Part shown: positions 47,480-59,400 of the stretch, piece by piece | How the letters are laid out: each line of letters begins with the position of its first letter | Position numbering within the stretch: the first letter of the stretch is position 1 | The notes under the pieces: model-generated | What the model saw: the letters and a program-made list of their open reading frames with translations, nothing else | What the model was told of the DNA's origin: nothing | Databases searched by the model: none | Program-made: the position numbers and the translations under genes | Assembly: GCA_013368315.1 (NCBI GenBank) | Contig: JAACJM010000215.1 | Coordinates: 1 to 64,000 of the forward strand | Source: Tetrapyrgos nigripes | Taxonomy: Eukaryota; Basidiomycota; Agaricomycetes; Agaricales; Campanellaceae | Direction: 5' to 3' | DNA length: 64,000 bases

Positions 47480-48060
47480 GAGGGCGAAAGGAGGGAACGG
47501 GGTGGAGGGGAGTCAGAATTGGGCAAGTGCCAAGAAGAGCGAGGCGACACGAGCAAAGAGAAAAAGAGCGAAAGAAGCATAGCAGGACAGGTTATAGAAA
47601 CGAGAGGTTGAGAAGTGGGAAAATATGGACAAATGACGACAATATGACCCCACACTGAGAAGTTGGAGGGGGAAAGGAAGGTGTATAAGGTAGAGGGGGA
47701 GAAGGGGAGTGAAGCCAAAATCCATATCCAAGTTGAGTCAATGTTGCATTGGCGAGGGGGAGCCACCCACATAAGCTCTAGGCTGATGGATCAGATATCG
47801 TAGGGGAGGAAGGGAAGCTTGAAGCCGAAATCCAAATCAACGTCCAGATATATGTCCAGGTAGATGTTCAGGCGGGGTCAGCCATGGGGTCGCAATTGAA
47901 CGTTCGTTGCGTCCACGTCGAATTAGGATTGGGTTTATGGCTGGTGGGTGATGGGGGGGAGGGTGGTCAAGCTTTGAGTCCAGTGCCAGGTTTCGGTTTG
48001 GATCTTGATGTTGGTATTGATATTGATGGATGCATGTGTTCGTGTTGGTATCGTCGTCGT
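47480..48060 (-). mobile_element. Non-LTR retrotransposon 3' end, copy 2
   Basis: It is homologous to 43380-43770: GTCAGCCATGGGGT and CAATTGAACGTTCGTTGCGT are shared exactly, as is the order of the purine-rich 3' UTR blocks (GGGAACGGG…GAGGGGAGTC, AAAGAGCGAAAGAAGCA, CTGATGGATCAGAT against CTGACGGATCAGAT). It has insertions relative to copy 1 and keeps only the last part of the reading frame, in a frameshifted state. Same orientation as copy 1. Confidence 0.7.
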
Positions 48061-48548
48061 CGTAGTGCACACCAGATGACATTGGTGTTTCAGTTAGTAG
48101 AGAAGCAGTCACAGCTGACGATTACAAATGTTGTTTGTTTTTCATTTGATATATTTTGTTTTGAAAAAGAACATGCGTTGAGGAATGAGAAGGAGGGGGA
48201 AGGGGGAAGCATATGTGACGGAAAGAGGAAAAGGATGGGATGGGAGGATAGCCTGAAAGAAGGAGAAGGAAGAGAGGACAAGAATAGAAAAATGGGAAAA
48301 TGGGTACAAAGAGAAGACGCACTCATAAGAGAATGCGTTACGTTGACGGGGCTGGGGATCGAAGTGCTGCTGAGTCGACGCTGGAAAGAAAAGCGAGGTG
48401 AGGGCGATGACGCCATAGCTGAGGAGAATTTACCGAACTCGCGTACTCTTCTTTCTGTACCACCATCTTCTCTTCTACCTTACCCCTTCATCCATCTCCC
48501 TCAGGCCCTCTAATTCTTCCAAAAAGTCATTAAAATCACTTCAAACCA
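48061..48548. other. Gene-free stretch, purine-rich
   Basis: The + strand is G/A-rich at 48180-48320. The overlapping frames on both strands are compositional. No gene is seen before the glutaredoxin start. Confidence 0.5.
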
Positions 48549-50502
48549 ATGTCCTCCAACCCCGAAAACTTCTACCAAGTCACCTCGACGACTCACTTTC
48601 AGCAACTACTTTCCGCCGACCTGAACCGCGTCTCCGTGTAAACAGATGAATGAGGCTGTGTTGGCGCTGGCGGGGAGGTATCCGATTCCGAATGTGTTGT
48701 TCTTGCAGGTGAGTCACGGTACGACTTTGTTTTGAAGGAGGTTTCGTTTTTGTCTACTTTTTGATTTCATCGTCATTTTTTGACCTACTTTTGACGACTC
48801 GCTGACTGCTTTGCGACAGATTGAAGCCGAACAGAGTCTTTTGAAATTGAGTCGGTGCCAACCATCATTCTACTACGAGTGCGTCTCTGCTACTTCCCTA
48901 CTTCCTTTGCCTCTCTACACCTTCATCTTACGCCAAACTCTTTCTAATCCGACCGTTAATCACAGGGCCACACCCTCATACAAAGAGTATCCGGCGCCGA
49001 TGCCCAAGCTCTCACCGCAGCCGTAGCCAAATTCGCTAGTGCTCCCGCTGGTGATGTCCAACCACAGTCGAAGACGGATGGTGTTCCTCAGGCGGCTGCA
49101 CCGCAAGGGGTATGTCTTCTCTTCCTTTCCTCTTCTCCTGCTCTATTCTACGTCTTCGTCTCTCTTCTTTTCTGTTGGCCACATGCGCTTACCTCTCCTC
49201 TCCTTCTCCCCACAGGAAACCCCAGCTGAACTAGAAACCCGGATGCATTCTCTAATGAACCAATCCAAAGTCGTTCTCTTTATGAAAGGTGTCCCGGACG
49301 AGCCTCGGTGTGGGTCTAGTCGCAAGATAGTGGGGTTGTTGAGGGATCAGGAAGTGGAGTTTGGTAGTTTTGATATTTCGAAGGATGACGGGATTAGGCA
49401 GGGTGAGTTTTCTTCTTTTCTTGGTTGTTGTGATTGGCCCTTTTGGTCCTTTCTTTCCTCGTTATGTTGGCGCAAGTTCTTCCCTTCGTCTCGCCGCGAC
49501 CAGCATCTAGCTTCGGTTTTGGAGGCATTCATAATGCCTCGGAGAGTGTCAAGTGCCAGGCAAGGGATTTATCTCTCGCTGTTGACTTGTGTCCGCTCAC
49601 ATTTTCACCACCTCCTTCCTCTCTATCTCGTTTCTTTCAATTAGCTGATCGTACTTTTCTATGCCCGGCGCAACCTTTTCCACATCTTCAACATCTCGAT
49701 CTCTCTCTCGCTCAAACTGTATCAACGTCATCGTCATCATTAACATCCATACCCACCCCGCCATGACCGGTACATTTTGGGTACATATCCTCGGTGACAT
49801 CCCCTGCGACTACAACCTCATATCTTCGGATGGACGGCCCTTGCACCTACACCGACGCCAACTCTGGTCTCACCACTGACATTCCTATCCATATCCATAT
49901 CCCTAACCCTTCTTTCAACTTCTACTCCTACTACTATTCATTGCTGCCTTCCCTCCTCCTATTCTCCTTCCCCTTCACCGTATCTCATTTCATCTCTTCA
50001 TCTCTGTCCTCTTTTCTCGCTGTTCCCCCCGTTTCTGCTCTGGGTTTCCTTGTTGTGGGCCATTGTGCCTCGTCCTATCCATTGCCTGTCACCCTTTCCT
50101 CATGCGTCGCCGTCACCTTTTTCGCATTCTTTTCATTCTTTGCTACCCGCTTCATATCTTCTTGACGTTCTTTTCTCCCCATATGCTCGCCTATCCATGC
50201 TTTGCCCTTTTCGCCCTTCCCTGTTCATTATTATTTCTTCCTATAATCCTCATTCTCATCTTTCTGTATGGTGTCAATTTCGGTCACACGTACACGCGCA
50301 TGCACGCACGCTCTCTCGCCCTCGCTTTGGATGACCAACAACCGATAACCACCCTGGAATAATTGGAATAAAAGGCCTCAAAACCCTCAACAACTGGCCT
50401 ACATTTCCTCAACTCATCATCAATGGGGAACTGGCGGGTGGATTGGATATTGTGCAGGAGATGGTGGAGAATGGGGAGTTGAAGGAGGTTATCGGAGCTT
50501 AA
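48549..50502 (+). pseudogene. GRX4: Monothiol glutaredoxin Grx3/4 type, damaged
   Basis: Exons 48549-48708, 48820-48878, 48966-49109, 49216-49402 and 50375-50502. Known role of the family: a thioredoxin-like domain plus a CGFS glutaredoxin domain that binds Fe-S and signals iron status. Recognised parts: [150 protein letters not shown]. Damage: after NRVSV the sequence goes straight to a TAA and KQMNEAV, so the usual dozen residues with the WAPWAEPC motif are missing; four or so residues are missing between IEAEQ and SFEIESV with a frame change; and the active-site CGFS reads CGSS. The last intron is 972 nt, far longer than its neighbours. I read it as a pseudogene. Confidence 0.82.
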
Positions 50503-52024
50503 ATCGTTGTCGGTGGAATACGGATGAGAAGTTGGGTGGAGATGTAGGGTGAAGACTGAGGGCTTATGCATTGCGCGTGCCGCTCGACTTACTGTATTGT
50601 ATTTTGGTTAGATAAATCTAACCCCTCAGAGTCTATGACAATTTCTAACACACAGGCTGAGATCCTCGACAGTTGTTAATAACGTGTTATTAATACACGA
50701 GCGCAGCTATAAGGATCCTCCTCAGCAACACGATAAAAACCCTCTCAGGTCTCAGGGGAAAGGATGAATAACATCTTGCCTAGTCCAACTGTCCAAGCCT
50801 AGTCTGAAACAGGACAAAGGATACAAATAGTCAACGTATCGTTGCTGAAATTCGAAGGACATACCCGAATATTCTTCTGCAAACTACTGCTATTGCCGAA
50901 ATACATAACATATCACGCCGACCACATCCAACTTGGGAGAAGCTTCTGCAACTACGGCAAGGGCATCTCCCAATCACCAAAGAGATCACAGAGCCTTCTA
51001 CTACTGCTCTAAACCCTGTATAGACAACAGAGATTGAATATCGAATAAGGCCTCGTTATTGCCATGTGAAGCAGTGGTCAACAAAGCCTTCATAGTAATC
51101 GGTCCCGCCAGCTTGGTCTGGCCTCTTACCACCAAGTTCTCGTATTGTCATGATCCATCTAGTGGTGTGCGGCTAAATAAAACCACTCGAGACACTCACA
51201 GGCTGAACTCTAGCCGGAGAATCCCAATGAATGGAGGAAAGGGTACGTTGAATAGATCTAGATGAAAAGGCTCGGTAGTAATGGTAAGTGGTGTTCGATA
51301 CGATGGTAGAAGTACTGAGAAACTTTCGCAAATACCAGGCTTTGAACTGGGTGGCGATATCAGGACTTTAAGAGAACACTGGAGACCGGGCAGGAAATGG
51401 GTGGTGATTAAGGCGAGTTGTATTCTTGGTATCTGCAAGTATAGCATAAGTACTTGTAGGTAAATATCGCAAACTAGTATTGAATGGAAGTATCAGTCAA
51501 GCGTAAACAGGAGAAGACGAAGACGAAATAAAGGTCAACGTAAAACTAATAAAACTCAAAGACAAACATATAAGTCAAAGAAGTAAGACGGAAATAATCA
51601 AATAGATTAAGGAGCGAAGACAAATTTGGGTATCGCAAAGACAGGTTCTGATCGCACATCTTCGTAGGAAAACCAGTTAACACATAACGAGCAGAGTGGC
51701 TGAACTTATGTGAATACCATGAAATGGTTTTATACTACTGTAGACGCATCCTCGTCATTTCCCGAGTCCAGCAAGATTCCAGTCCGTTTCCTGGGTTCCA
51801 GAAACCCTGTCACTTGCTTGTCACTGCCGGATGCTCGCTGTTTACGTTCCATGAGCTTGCCTCCACCTCAGTCATTCAGACCAGTCAAACCGTGGCAATC
51901 CGAGAGAATAGCTTTAACAACATATATTTCGCGAAACAAACTACCACCCAAACCCAGTTCCAAAAGTATACTTGATTAAACATTAAAATCCAGGAAACGG
52001 CGAGGCCTCACTGCACCCCAGGGC
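50503..52024. other. Gene-free stretch
   Basis: No conserved frame on either strand. The region 51470-51640 is purine-rich with no repeat structure I could follow. Confidence 0.45.
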
Positions 52025-52496
52025 CTACACACAGTGCCCGAAAGTACTGATCCCACAGGCGTCACCCTCCGAAAAACTACTGCAGGTGGCAAATAAGTTT
52101 CCGTTTAGATTGACCCATACTGTTCCTCCGCATCCTTCAAACGTGAATGAACCAGATTGTCCAGGGAGGTTGAATGGGGGGCTGCAAAAGTTGGCTCCAA
52201 TCTGAGTGTGTGACGAAAATATCAGAATTTTGGAACAAGCAGAAGAATCCCGAAGGACTGAAAATGCAAGTACTCACAGGACCGATGACAACATTGTCGC
52301 ATTTGCTCTCGCCACCAATCCAAGCTATGACGTTATCAACAGAGGCTTCATTGCCGATGTTGATAGCAAAGGGCACAGGGTTGGCAGTGTTGGTGGTGTC
52401 GGTACTGTTGGCAATGGCATTGGTAGGGGAGGCGACAACGGTGCTCATCAGTGCAACTGCAGCCGTGAGGGTGATGAAGAGGGTTTAAGTAAACAT
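52025..52496 (-). pseudogene. Small secreted cysteine-rich protein, early stop
   Basis: Two exons in phase: 52496-52278 and 52201-52025, intron 52202-52277 (GTGAGT...CTCAG). From ATG 52496 the frame reads MFT, then TAA, then TLFITLTAAVALMSTVVASP, a typical signal peptide, followed by a mature part with six cysteines (KCDN, NFCSP, EGCGG, TCSS, ACGI, GHCV) and a stop at 52025. Total about 131 codons. Small secreted cysteine-rich proteins are common effectors or surface proteins in basidiomycetes, but the family is not recognised. The TAA is codon 4. Starting at the next ATG (MSTVVASP) would lose most of the signal peptide. Unless there is a sequence error, this copy is not secreted. Confidence 0.65.
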
Positions 52497-52605
52497 TTCT
52501 GGGCAAGATGGTCAGCGAAGATTCAAGAAACGATGAAGAAGTTGAAGCCTACCAAAGTGTGTTGGTTTAGTTTGTTGAATCTAAGGAAGAGAAAGTTGTT
52601 TAGCT

Positions 52606-52613
52606 TTTATACC
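52606..52613 (-). promoter_or_regulatory. TATA box for the secreted-protein gene
   Basis: TATAAAAG on the minus strand, about 110 bp upstream of the ATG at 52496. Spacing fits a core promoter with a leader of 80 or so bases. Confidence 0.45.
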
Positions 52614-52762
52614 AGACTGGCTTTACACTGCTGAGCATGGATCTGGTAAAGGTAAGTTGATTTTGCCCTCAACTTGAATATAGCAGAGTGGTAAGTAGAA
52701 AGTTATTGCGGACGAACTTTCTCCGGATCTGAATCTACGCTGACCAATGATAAAGATCAACC

Positions 52763-53440
52763 ATGCCAAAGCCCACTAACGACTCATCCTTCCATCCTCG
52801 TTGCCTCAATCCTCGCAGCCGCGAACTTCACTGTCGGTTACTGGAACTACACGATCGATATGAGAGCATCTATCGTAGGGCCTGGATCAGTCATCAAAGC
52901 CTAAGCAGTGACAATCTGAACTTTGTGGTCATCAGGATTCCTTTCATAGTGCGTTTATTCAACTTTTTACTTTTCCGGGGCAATCACTCGCTTTACTTGG
53001 AACTTTGATCCATCTAAAGGGTCATTGTGCATTCACTCCTGCATCGCTCAGTGGAAGTGGAGACTATTCCAGAGATGATAGGGGGCCAGTGGGCCCATTT
53101 GGTGAGTCATTGGTTTTTTCTACAATAGCAAATGTCTGATCAACTCAATACATAGGAGCAGTTTCATGTATCTTGGATCAATGTCCAATTCACACTGTCT
53201 GGCTTCAATTTTGTGGTAAACCAGAAGCAGATCCCTTTGGTGTTGGTGTACTCAATGACTTTCAATGGCTGTCAGAGTTTGACAGTGTTGAAGTTGGTGT
53301 TGGACCTGCAGCAATCGGTGATTTCACATGGGAGCTTTACTCTGCTATGACTGGGGCAAAGTGCCATTGCTTCATGTGGCAAGCTATGAGGCTCTTGGGA
53401 TTTCAGCAGCACATATTGATGTACAATTTTCTATAGGCAA
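52763..53440 (+). mobile_element. Helitron-type helicase C-terminal fragment
   Basis: Frame 53160-53345 reads FNFVVNQKQIPLVLVYSMTF, then NGCQSLTVLKLVLDLQQSVI and SHGSFTLL. This corresponds to the last motifs of Pif1-like helicases as found in Helitrons (RRRQFP-L…A-x-T-x-NG/K-CQG-L…V-LDL…FSHGQLYTALSR). It then continues in another frame, CYDWGKVPLLHVASYEALG. Upstream, a stretch after a GTGAGT intron-like break reads VETIPEMIGGQWAHL. The frameshift and lack of motifs I-IV mark a remnant. Rolling-circle Rep was not found. Confidence 0.6.
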
Positions 53441-53783
53441 CACAGTAAGTAAATGCTGTAAGAACAGTGACAAATATTGTATGGCCTGAGCTATTGTTAC
53501 AGTAACAATGGATCTTTAAAATACAACAAAGTAGCTATAACAAGCTTTGATTGTGGCTTGGAAGTCCTGATAGTCTGCAGTGATCAGCACAAAGGGTATT
53601 TTGTTGCACTTTCTACCAGGGTGTCTCCAGGTGGGTGTTGAGTGTTAAACAAAAGATAGTTGATTAATAACCAGTAATACTTAACATTGAGCTCAATGGG
53701 GATTTCATTATCATTATGTCTTCTCAGACTGCCCTGACTCTAGCCACTCTTTCAGTTTGCAGTAGTCAGAAAGAAGCAAACCC

Positions 53784-54450
53784 ATGTTTGTATACAGCAT
53801 GTTGTATGGACCTGACTGCTTCCGTGTGTCACTGAAACTGATGTATGAGGCCAGGTGCCTCCTTGCATGTCACAACACCTGTCTCCCAGTCTTGGCTAAG
53901 GCAAACATTCCACCAAATCCAGCACTCCCAATTGTTCTCAAGGGAACTGTGGAGTTGCTTCATCCCAGAGTCTCTAGCAATGATGGATATCAAGATTCAA
54001 TCCCTGTCATGGAGGCGCCATTCATTATTGCTACAGGGAATGTTTTACAGACAATGAACAACAATGATGGCAAGGTATTCGTGATGAGCACTACAGAGTA
54101 CATGTGTGGTAATACTGTATCATACATGTTGTGGTGAGTTGATCCACTCACATCTCTTACACCCAACTTCTGACTGTTGGTACAGTGCTATGTATGACCC
54201 TGTCCATCCCAGATGGAAAAAACACTCCACTGCCACACCTAAGGAACCATGTCTTTGTTGTTGGTCAAGCTGTCAACTTTGATGCAAACAATGTCCTGAC
54301 TCTGAATGTCAACCACATTGTGCTGGACCTTGCAAGCAGAGGTACACCAACTACAACACTGCTTACTCCTGCTCTGCCTGCTCCAACAGTTGACAATGAC
54401 AGTCCACTAACCAGGAAAAGACAGTATAATGCAAGACAGTCCAGCCCCAG
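53784..54450 (+). CDS. OB-fold (RPA-like) element-associated protein, fragment
   Basis: Open segments read SIPVMEAPFIIATGNVLQTM, then KVFVMSTTEYMCGNTVSYML, then after a short gap AMYDPVHPRWKKHSTATPK and, in a second frame, LRNHVFVVGQAVNFDANNVL followed by TLNVNHIVLDL. Alternating beta-strand patterns with a GxxV…V start and a closing LNVNHIVLDL strand look like OB folds. RPA-like proteins of this kind accompany Helitron helicases in mushrooms, and a helicase fragment lies just upstream. At least one frameshift lies near 54225. No ATG is certain. Confidence 0.4.
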
Positions 54451-56100
54451 GTGAGATAACTTTAGATTTCAAAAGGAGATTTGGCATTGGCATTTTTCAG
54501 GACAAATGCAGCAACCATAGTTCTTCCTGAGAGCTCAACAAATCAGCTTGGGTGAGTGATTAGTGAACAGTCACTGTTCTGGACTAACATGCTTTTATAC
54601 AGCACCATCACTAGTATGGTTGACTCTGCTCCCAAGGAGGTTGATATGTCAGTGGTCAGCACAGCAGCAAGCACATATTTTTTTTCTAAATTGGCATTGT
54701 TGGAAAGCCTGACTTTATCTCTTACAAAGTGGACATGAGGGACAAGAGGCTCAACCTTATATTGTGCAAGCAGAAGCAGCAAGACAATTTTTTGCAGCGT
54801 TACCTGCTCAGCAAATTGCAGATTTGATGGTGGTGTTGACCCTGAATGCAGGAATTGCAGCACCAATGTAAGTTATTGAGACTCAACTGCTCTATAATGA
54901 CACTGATTGGTCTGCATGTCCAGTGGTTTCTCAGCAAACAAGCACTGCTACCCCTGACTTGGAACAGAATGTTGACTTGACTATGATGGCACTGGCAGCT
55001 CAGGCTCCTGCTGTCAGTACATATTCAAATCCAAGATCAGACTGAAAAGGTGTCTGCAAAGGTTTGTGGCAAGAGGAAGGCAAAGTAGTAGTCACTGGCA
55101 GCTTATAGTCCACTTCTTGCAGTGGCCTATTTTTTTCTGAGTATCAGATTGCAATGTTTACCGGAAATGTATGTCTAATTTATATATAATACCCATGTGC
55201 TTACTATACTATGTCCTACAGTGTGCATCATGTTCGCAGAGGACATTGCTCACAATTGGGTGATGGTGTTGTGTGAAATGGTTCCAGAGATCTGTGCTTG
55301 GTTGAATGATCTTGCAATTCCAGATCTGATTTTAGTGAAGCATCTGGCGAAAGTTCTAATGGTGAGTGATGGAAAGTCTACTATGTTCATTAATGAGCAC
55401 TGAAAGTAAATTATAGCTGATGACCTTTATGTATGAACCCCCTTCCTACTCAGATCTGCACTGCCTAATGCTGTATCCAGCAGCTATAGAAGAACATAAC
55501 ACTGTGACAAATATCACAATTTCTTTCATGCTGGAAATCACGTCTGAAGAGGTGATTCATCAATTTGTGGACTTCCTCATGGGTTTGGTGGATTGTGTGT
55601 GAACTGACTCACCACAGTGCTTCGTGATGGCAACCAATATTGGCTATGTGTGTGGTTTTAGTAGCATCTTTGGTTTTGTGGATTTTGCAGGGTTGTGGAC
55701 TGATCTGCTGATAAGGGAAGGGAAGATGGACACTGGTTTACCTAAGCTAGTATATGGCTGATTGAGGAGGAGGTGTGGAAACTTGCATATCATTTGTGCA
55801 GTGAGTGTTTAGTACTTTGTATGTTCGAGAAAGTGAAATTCATGAGTCACTAGGCTATTAACCAATGCATAGACTGCGCAGTGGCATTGAATGTCAAGCC
55901 TAGTTTCATATTGTGTGGAACTTATTGAAATGGATATATACCAGCTGCATGTACTGTCGAGATCATTGAGTGGAGCTGTTTGTTAAGAACAGGCAATGTC
56001 TATAAGCTGAGGTGGGCTGGTTCTAGTCATCAAAATATAGAAGCTGGAGTGAAGTGACAGCCAAGTCACTTGTATTATATCAGTAAAGTATTATTCAGAG
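54451..56100 (+). other. Decayed coding segments, probably same element
   Basis: Short frames without motifs, such as QPYIVQAEAARQFFAALPAQ (about 54752-54811) and EDIAHNWVMVLCEMVPEICA (about 55240-55300), appear + strand coding by composition. No family was recognised and none is intact. From 55610 on nothing is seen. Confidence 0.3.
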
Positions 56101-56404
56101 TAGTTGTTCATTAAGTCATTTGGCAGATTAGTAACAATACTTACCAGCATAGGAGACTTGTCTGTTTTCAATCACAGATAATTAATAAATTATCAACCAG
56201 TATGTATTTCATTCACAAAATTCACAAGTCAGGGATAATTGTTTGTACAAAATAAATTGCCAACATCAATCAAAGGCAATTGGAAAGCAATCAGAACTGA
56301 AACAGACTGAAATAAAGCTTTTTATAGAGTTTACAAATTATTGAGAGAGAGATATTCACAAAATCAGAAAAAAACAAGCTACATGGGCTTGATATGAAAA
56401 GAAT
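56101..56404. repeat. Downstream flank duplicated with NLR copies
   Basis: CTTACCAGCATAGGAGACTT, then CAACCAGTATGTATTTCATT and AATTGTTTGTACAAAA recur in the same order at 61355-61575. The segmental duplication therefore includes 3' flanking DNA, at an offset of about 5.2 kb. Confidence 0.85.
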
Positions 56405-59400
56405 CTAACCTAGAGGCACAGAGCTTATATAGGGCAGCTGGAGAGGAGTGTCATATTCACCTTCTGGGGCATGTAATTCTGCTCCCTTCTCCAGTAACAG
56501 CCTGACCATGTCTTTATGGCCATGATAAAGAGCAGTCTGGAGAGCATTACTATATCTGCCACCCTGAGAATTTATATTGGCTCCTTTCCCCAGTAGGAGC
56601 TTTACAATGTTTTCGTAGCCCCTATATACAGCAGTCTGGAGAGCATGTTCAATACCCTGACCATTTACATCTGCTCCCTTCTCAAGCAAAAGCTTTACAA
56701 TCTCTTCATAACCCCTATCAGAAGCAGCCTGGAGAGGAGTGCCATACGAACCACCCTGAGCATTCACATCTGCTCCCTTCTCAAGCAAAAGCCTTACAAG
56801 GTTTTCATGGCCTGAATTGCAAACAATCTGGAGAGGAGTGCCATATTTACCACCTTGAGCATTTACATCTGCTCCCTTCTCAAGCAAAAGCCTTACAGTG
56901 CAGCAGCCACGAGAGGAGTGCAATCATGACCACCCTGAGCATTACATCTGCCCCCTTCTCAAGCAAAAGCTTTGCAATGTCTATATAGCCCTGAAATAAA
57001 GCAGCCTGGAGAGGAGTGCTATATTCACCATCCTGAGCATTTACATCTGCTCCCTCCTCAAGCAAAAGCCTTATAGTGTCTTTGTTCTGCCTATATACAG
57101 CTGCCAGGAGAGGAGTGTGATATTTACCACCCTGAGCATTTACATCTGCTCCCTTCTCAAGCAAAAGCCTTACAGTGCCTATGTTCCCCATAGGTACAGC
57201 AGCCATGAGAGGAGTGCCATATTCACCATCCTGAGCATTTACATCTGCTCCCTTCTCAAGCAAAAGCCTTACAGCATCTTCTTTCCACTTAGATGTAGGG
57301 TGCTTAGATGCAGCAACCAGGAGAGGAGTGCCATATTTACCACCCTGAGCATTAACATTTGCCCCCTCCTCTATCAATAACAGCATTATATTAGACAGAC
57401 CGATAGAGCTGGCGTAATGTAATGGAGAGGCAGAGCCCTCCCTCATATCCCAATATCTGTATGAGGCTCTAAACATTTGATTATATGATTTATTTGTATC
57501 TGTAAGCAAATGTAAAGTCAAAGACTTGATTGGATCTTCCAATTGTTGTAGATTCATGCTCTGGCCATTTCTTTGCAGCATAATTCACCAAAGGAAGCTG
57601 TTCTTCATCTATGGATCCATCTTCTCCATAAACCACTAAATAGATCATACATGATTGAGCAATGAAGTTATGTGCCAGCTGATCATTTACATGAAAAAGT
57701 GCTGCTGAACTTGATTTGATTTGATCTGAAAGAATGTACTCTTTTACTGAAGGATGTGCCAGTTGCAGTATGGGCTCAGTTTTTGCATTCCACCTGTTAA
57801 ATTCTTCTTGGACTACAACTAATGTTGAAGCAATAATTTTAGACACTCCATTCACCTCTATTCTCTCAGTCTCTTGTAATTTCCTCCTTTCAAAATCAAT
57901 TCAAAGGATTTCAGGTAGCAAATTCAAGGTCAGTGTCATATATCCAAATAGCAGCCACCTTAGAATAGCTTGTACATAGCTTGTACATCTTTCTGGTGAG
58001 CCTTTTTAGTCTTGAGCAGTGCTTTCAGATAGGTATCTTCTAGATCTTCTGGCAAGTTCTTCAGAGCATCCAGTATAGCTGTACGAGTTGTATTTGACAA
58101 TCAACCCATTGGATCCTGTGAAATATTTCAATCATCAACTATAATACTTGTATCTAGAATACTTACTGTCCATGAGCTCCACACACTAAAGCATCTGTTA
58201 CTTCTTTATGTACATTCACACTCAAAGGCCTCTTTTGGAAAACTTGTTCAATATGCCTTTGAATGTCTGACTTTACTACTTGTTCATCCAGTGATATGGC
58301 ATAAGTAACAGAACTGACTCCAATTGCACTAGCTACATGTCTGCAGGACACAAGGATATGTATCTTTGAATCAACTTCAAGTAAATCCAGAATGATTCTT
58401 GAAATCAAATGGTGATCTTGTGCCTGACATTCGTCCAATGCATCCATGACAATATATATTGCTGAAGAAGAATATTGTTCCAGGAGCTTGACCAAGGTTG
58501 TCTTCATAGCATCTGTATGCATTTGACTTGTACCTGAAGCATATTGCTGATACAGATCTTGCAACACTGTTTGGTTGAATTCTATGCCAGTTGAGAGCAT
58601 GATAGAGGAGAGCAATCCCTTGTAAGTCCCTTTAACTTTGGTTTGGTTGAGAGTATCAAAATAAAAGTAGAACACAGTATGGCCCTCTGTCTTCAAACTT
58701 GTGATAACATTGGTGCTAAAATATATGACATTCATTTCTTGACCAAGCAGAAAAGAAGCAAAATACTCACAGAAGAAAGGTCTTCCCAGAACCAGCTATG
58801 TTGTTTTATATTTTTATTCAATGACTGTTCTTTTTATACACAGAAAGATCACCTACCTTTTCCCTGCAACTAGAGCAGGCCACCATTTTCTTTCCACTGA
58901 ATCAACCTGGAGTCCTTGAGGAGCCATTCTCCAGTGCCTTTTGTCATCTTCTCATATGCAGCATTATAATTGGCAGATGGATCTGGTGCTTGGAGCCAGT
59001 CTTTGATCTTATCCACTGTAAATTATTGAATATTCTATTCTAATTTTCTTCACAACAATTAGGAGCCAATAAACTTACTTGTTACACCATTTTGCACAAC
59101 AAAGGTATTACTCCCTCCTGTATGAACCATTAATCAAATTTAATCTAATCAGCAAAAACATATTTGTTGTTTACCTGTCTGAATGTATCTGTTATCATAA
59201 GTATTGTTGGAGTTGACTGTCTGGCTATAGTCGTTGTTGATAGTCTGGTTCTGGTCCCTCTGGACATAGTTCATATGCACATCTCTCCCTACATCAATCC
59301 TTGATCCTTGTGGAATTTGACCATCAAAGCACATGTCATTCTCAGCTGCTCTAGCAACTGGACCAGTATCTGGAGTAAAAGAGAATGAAAAGCACAGTTC

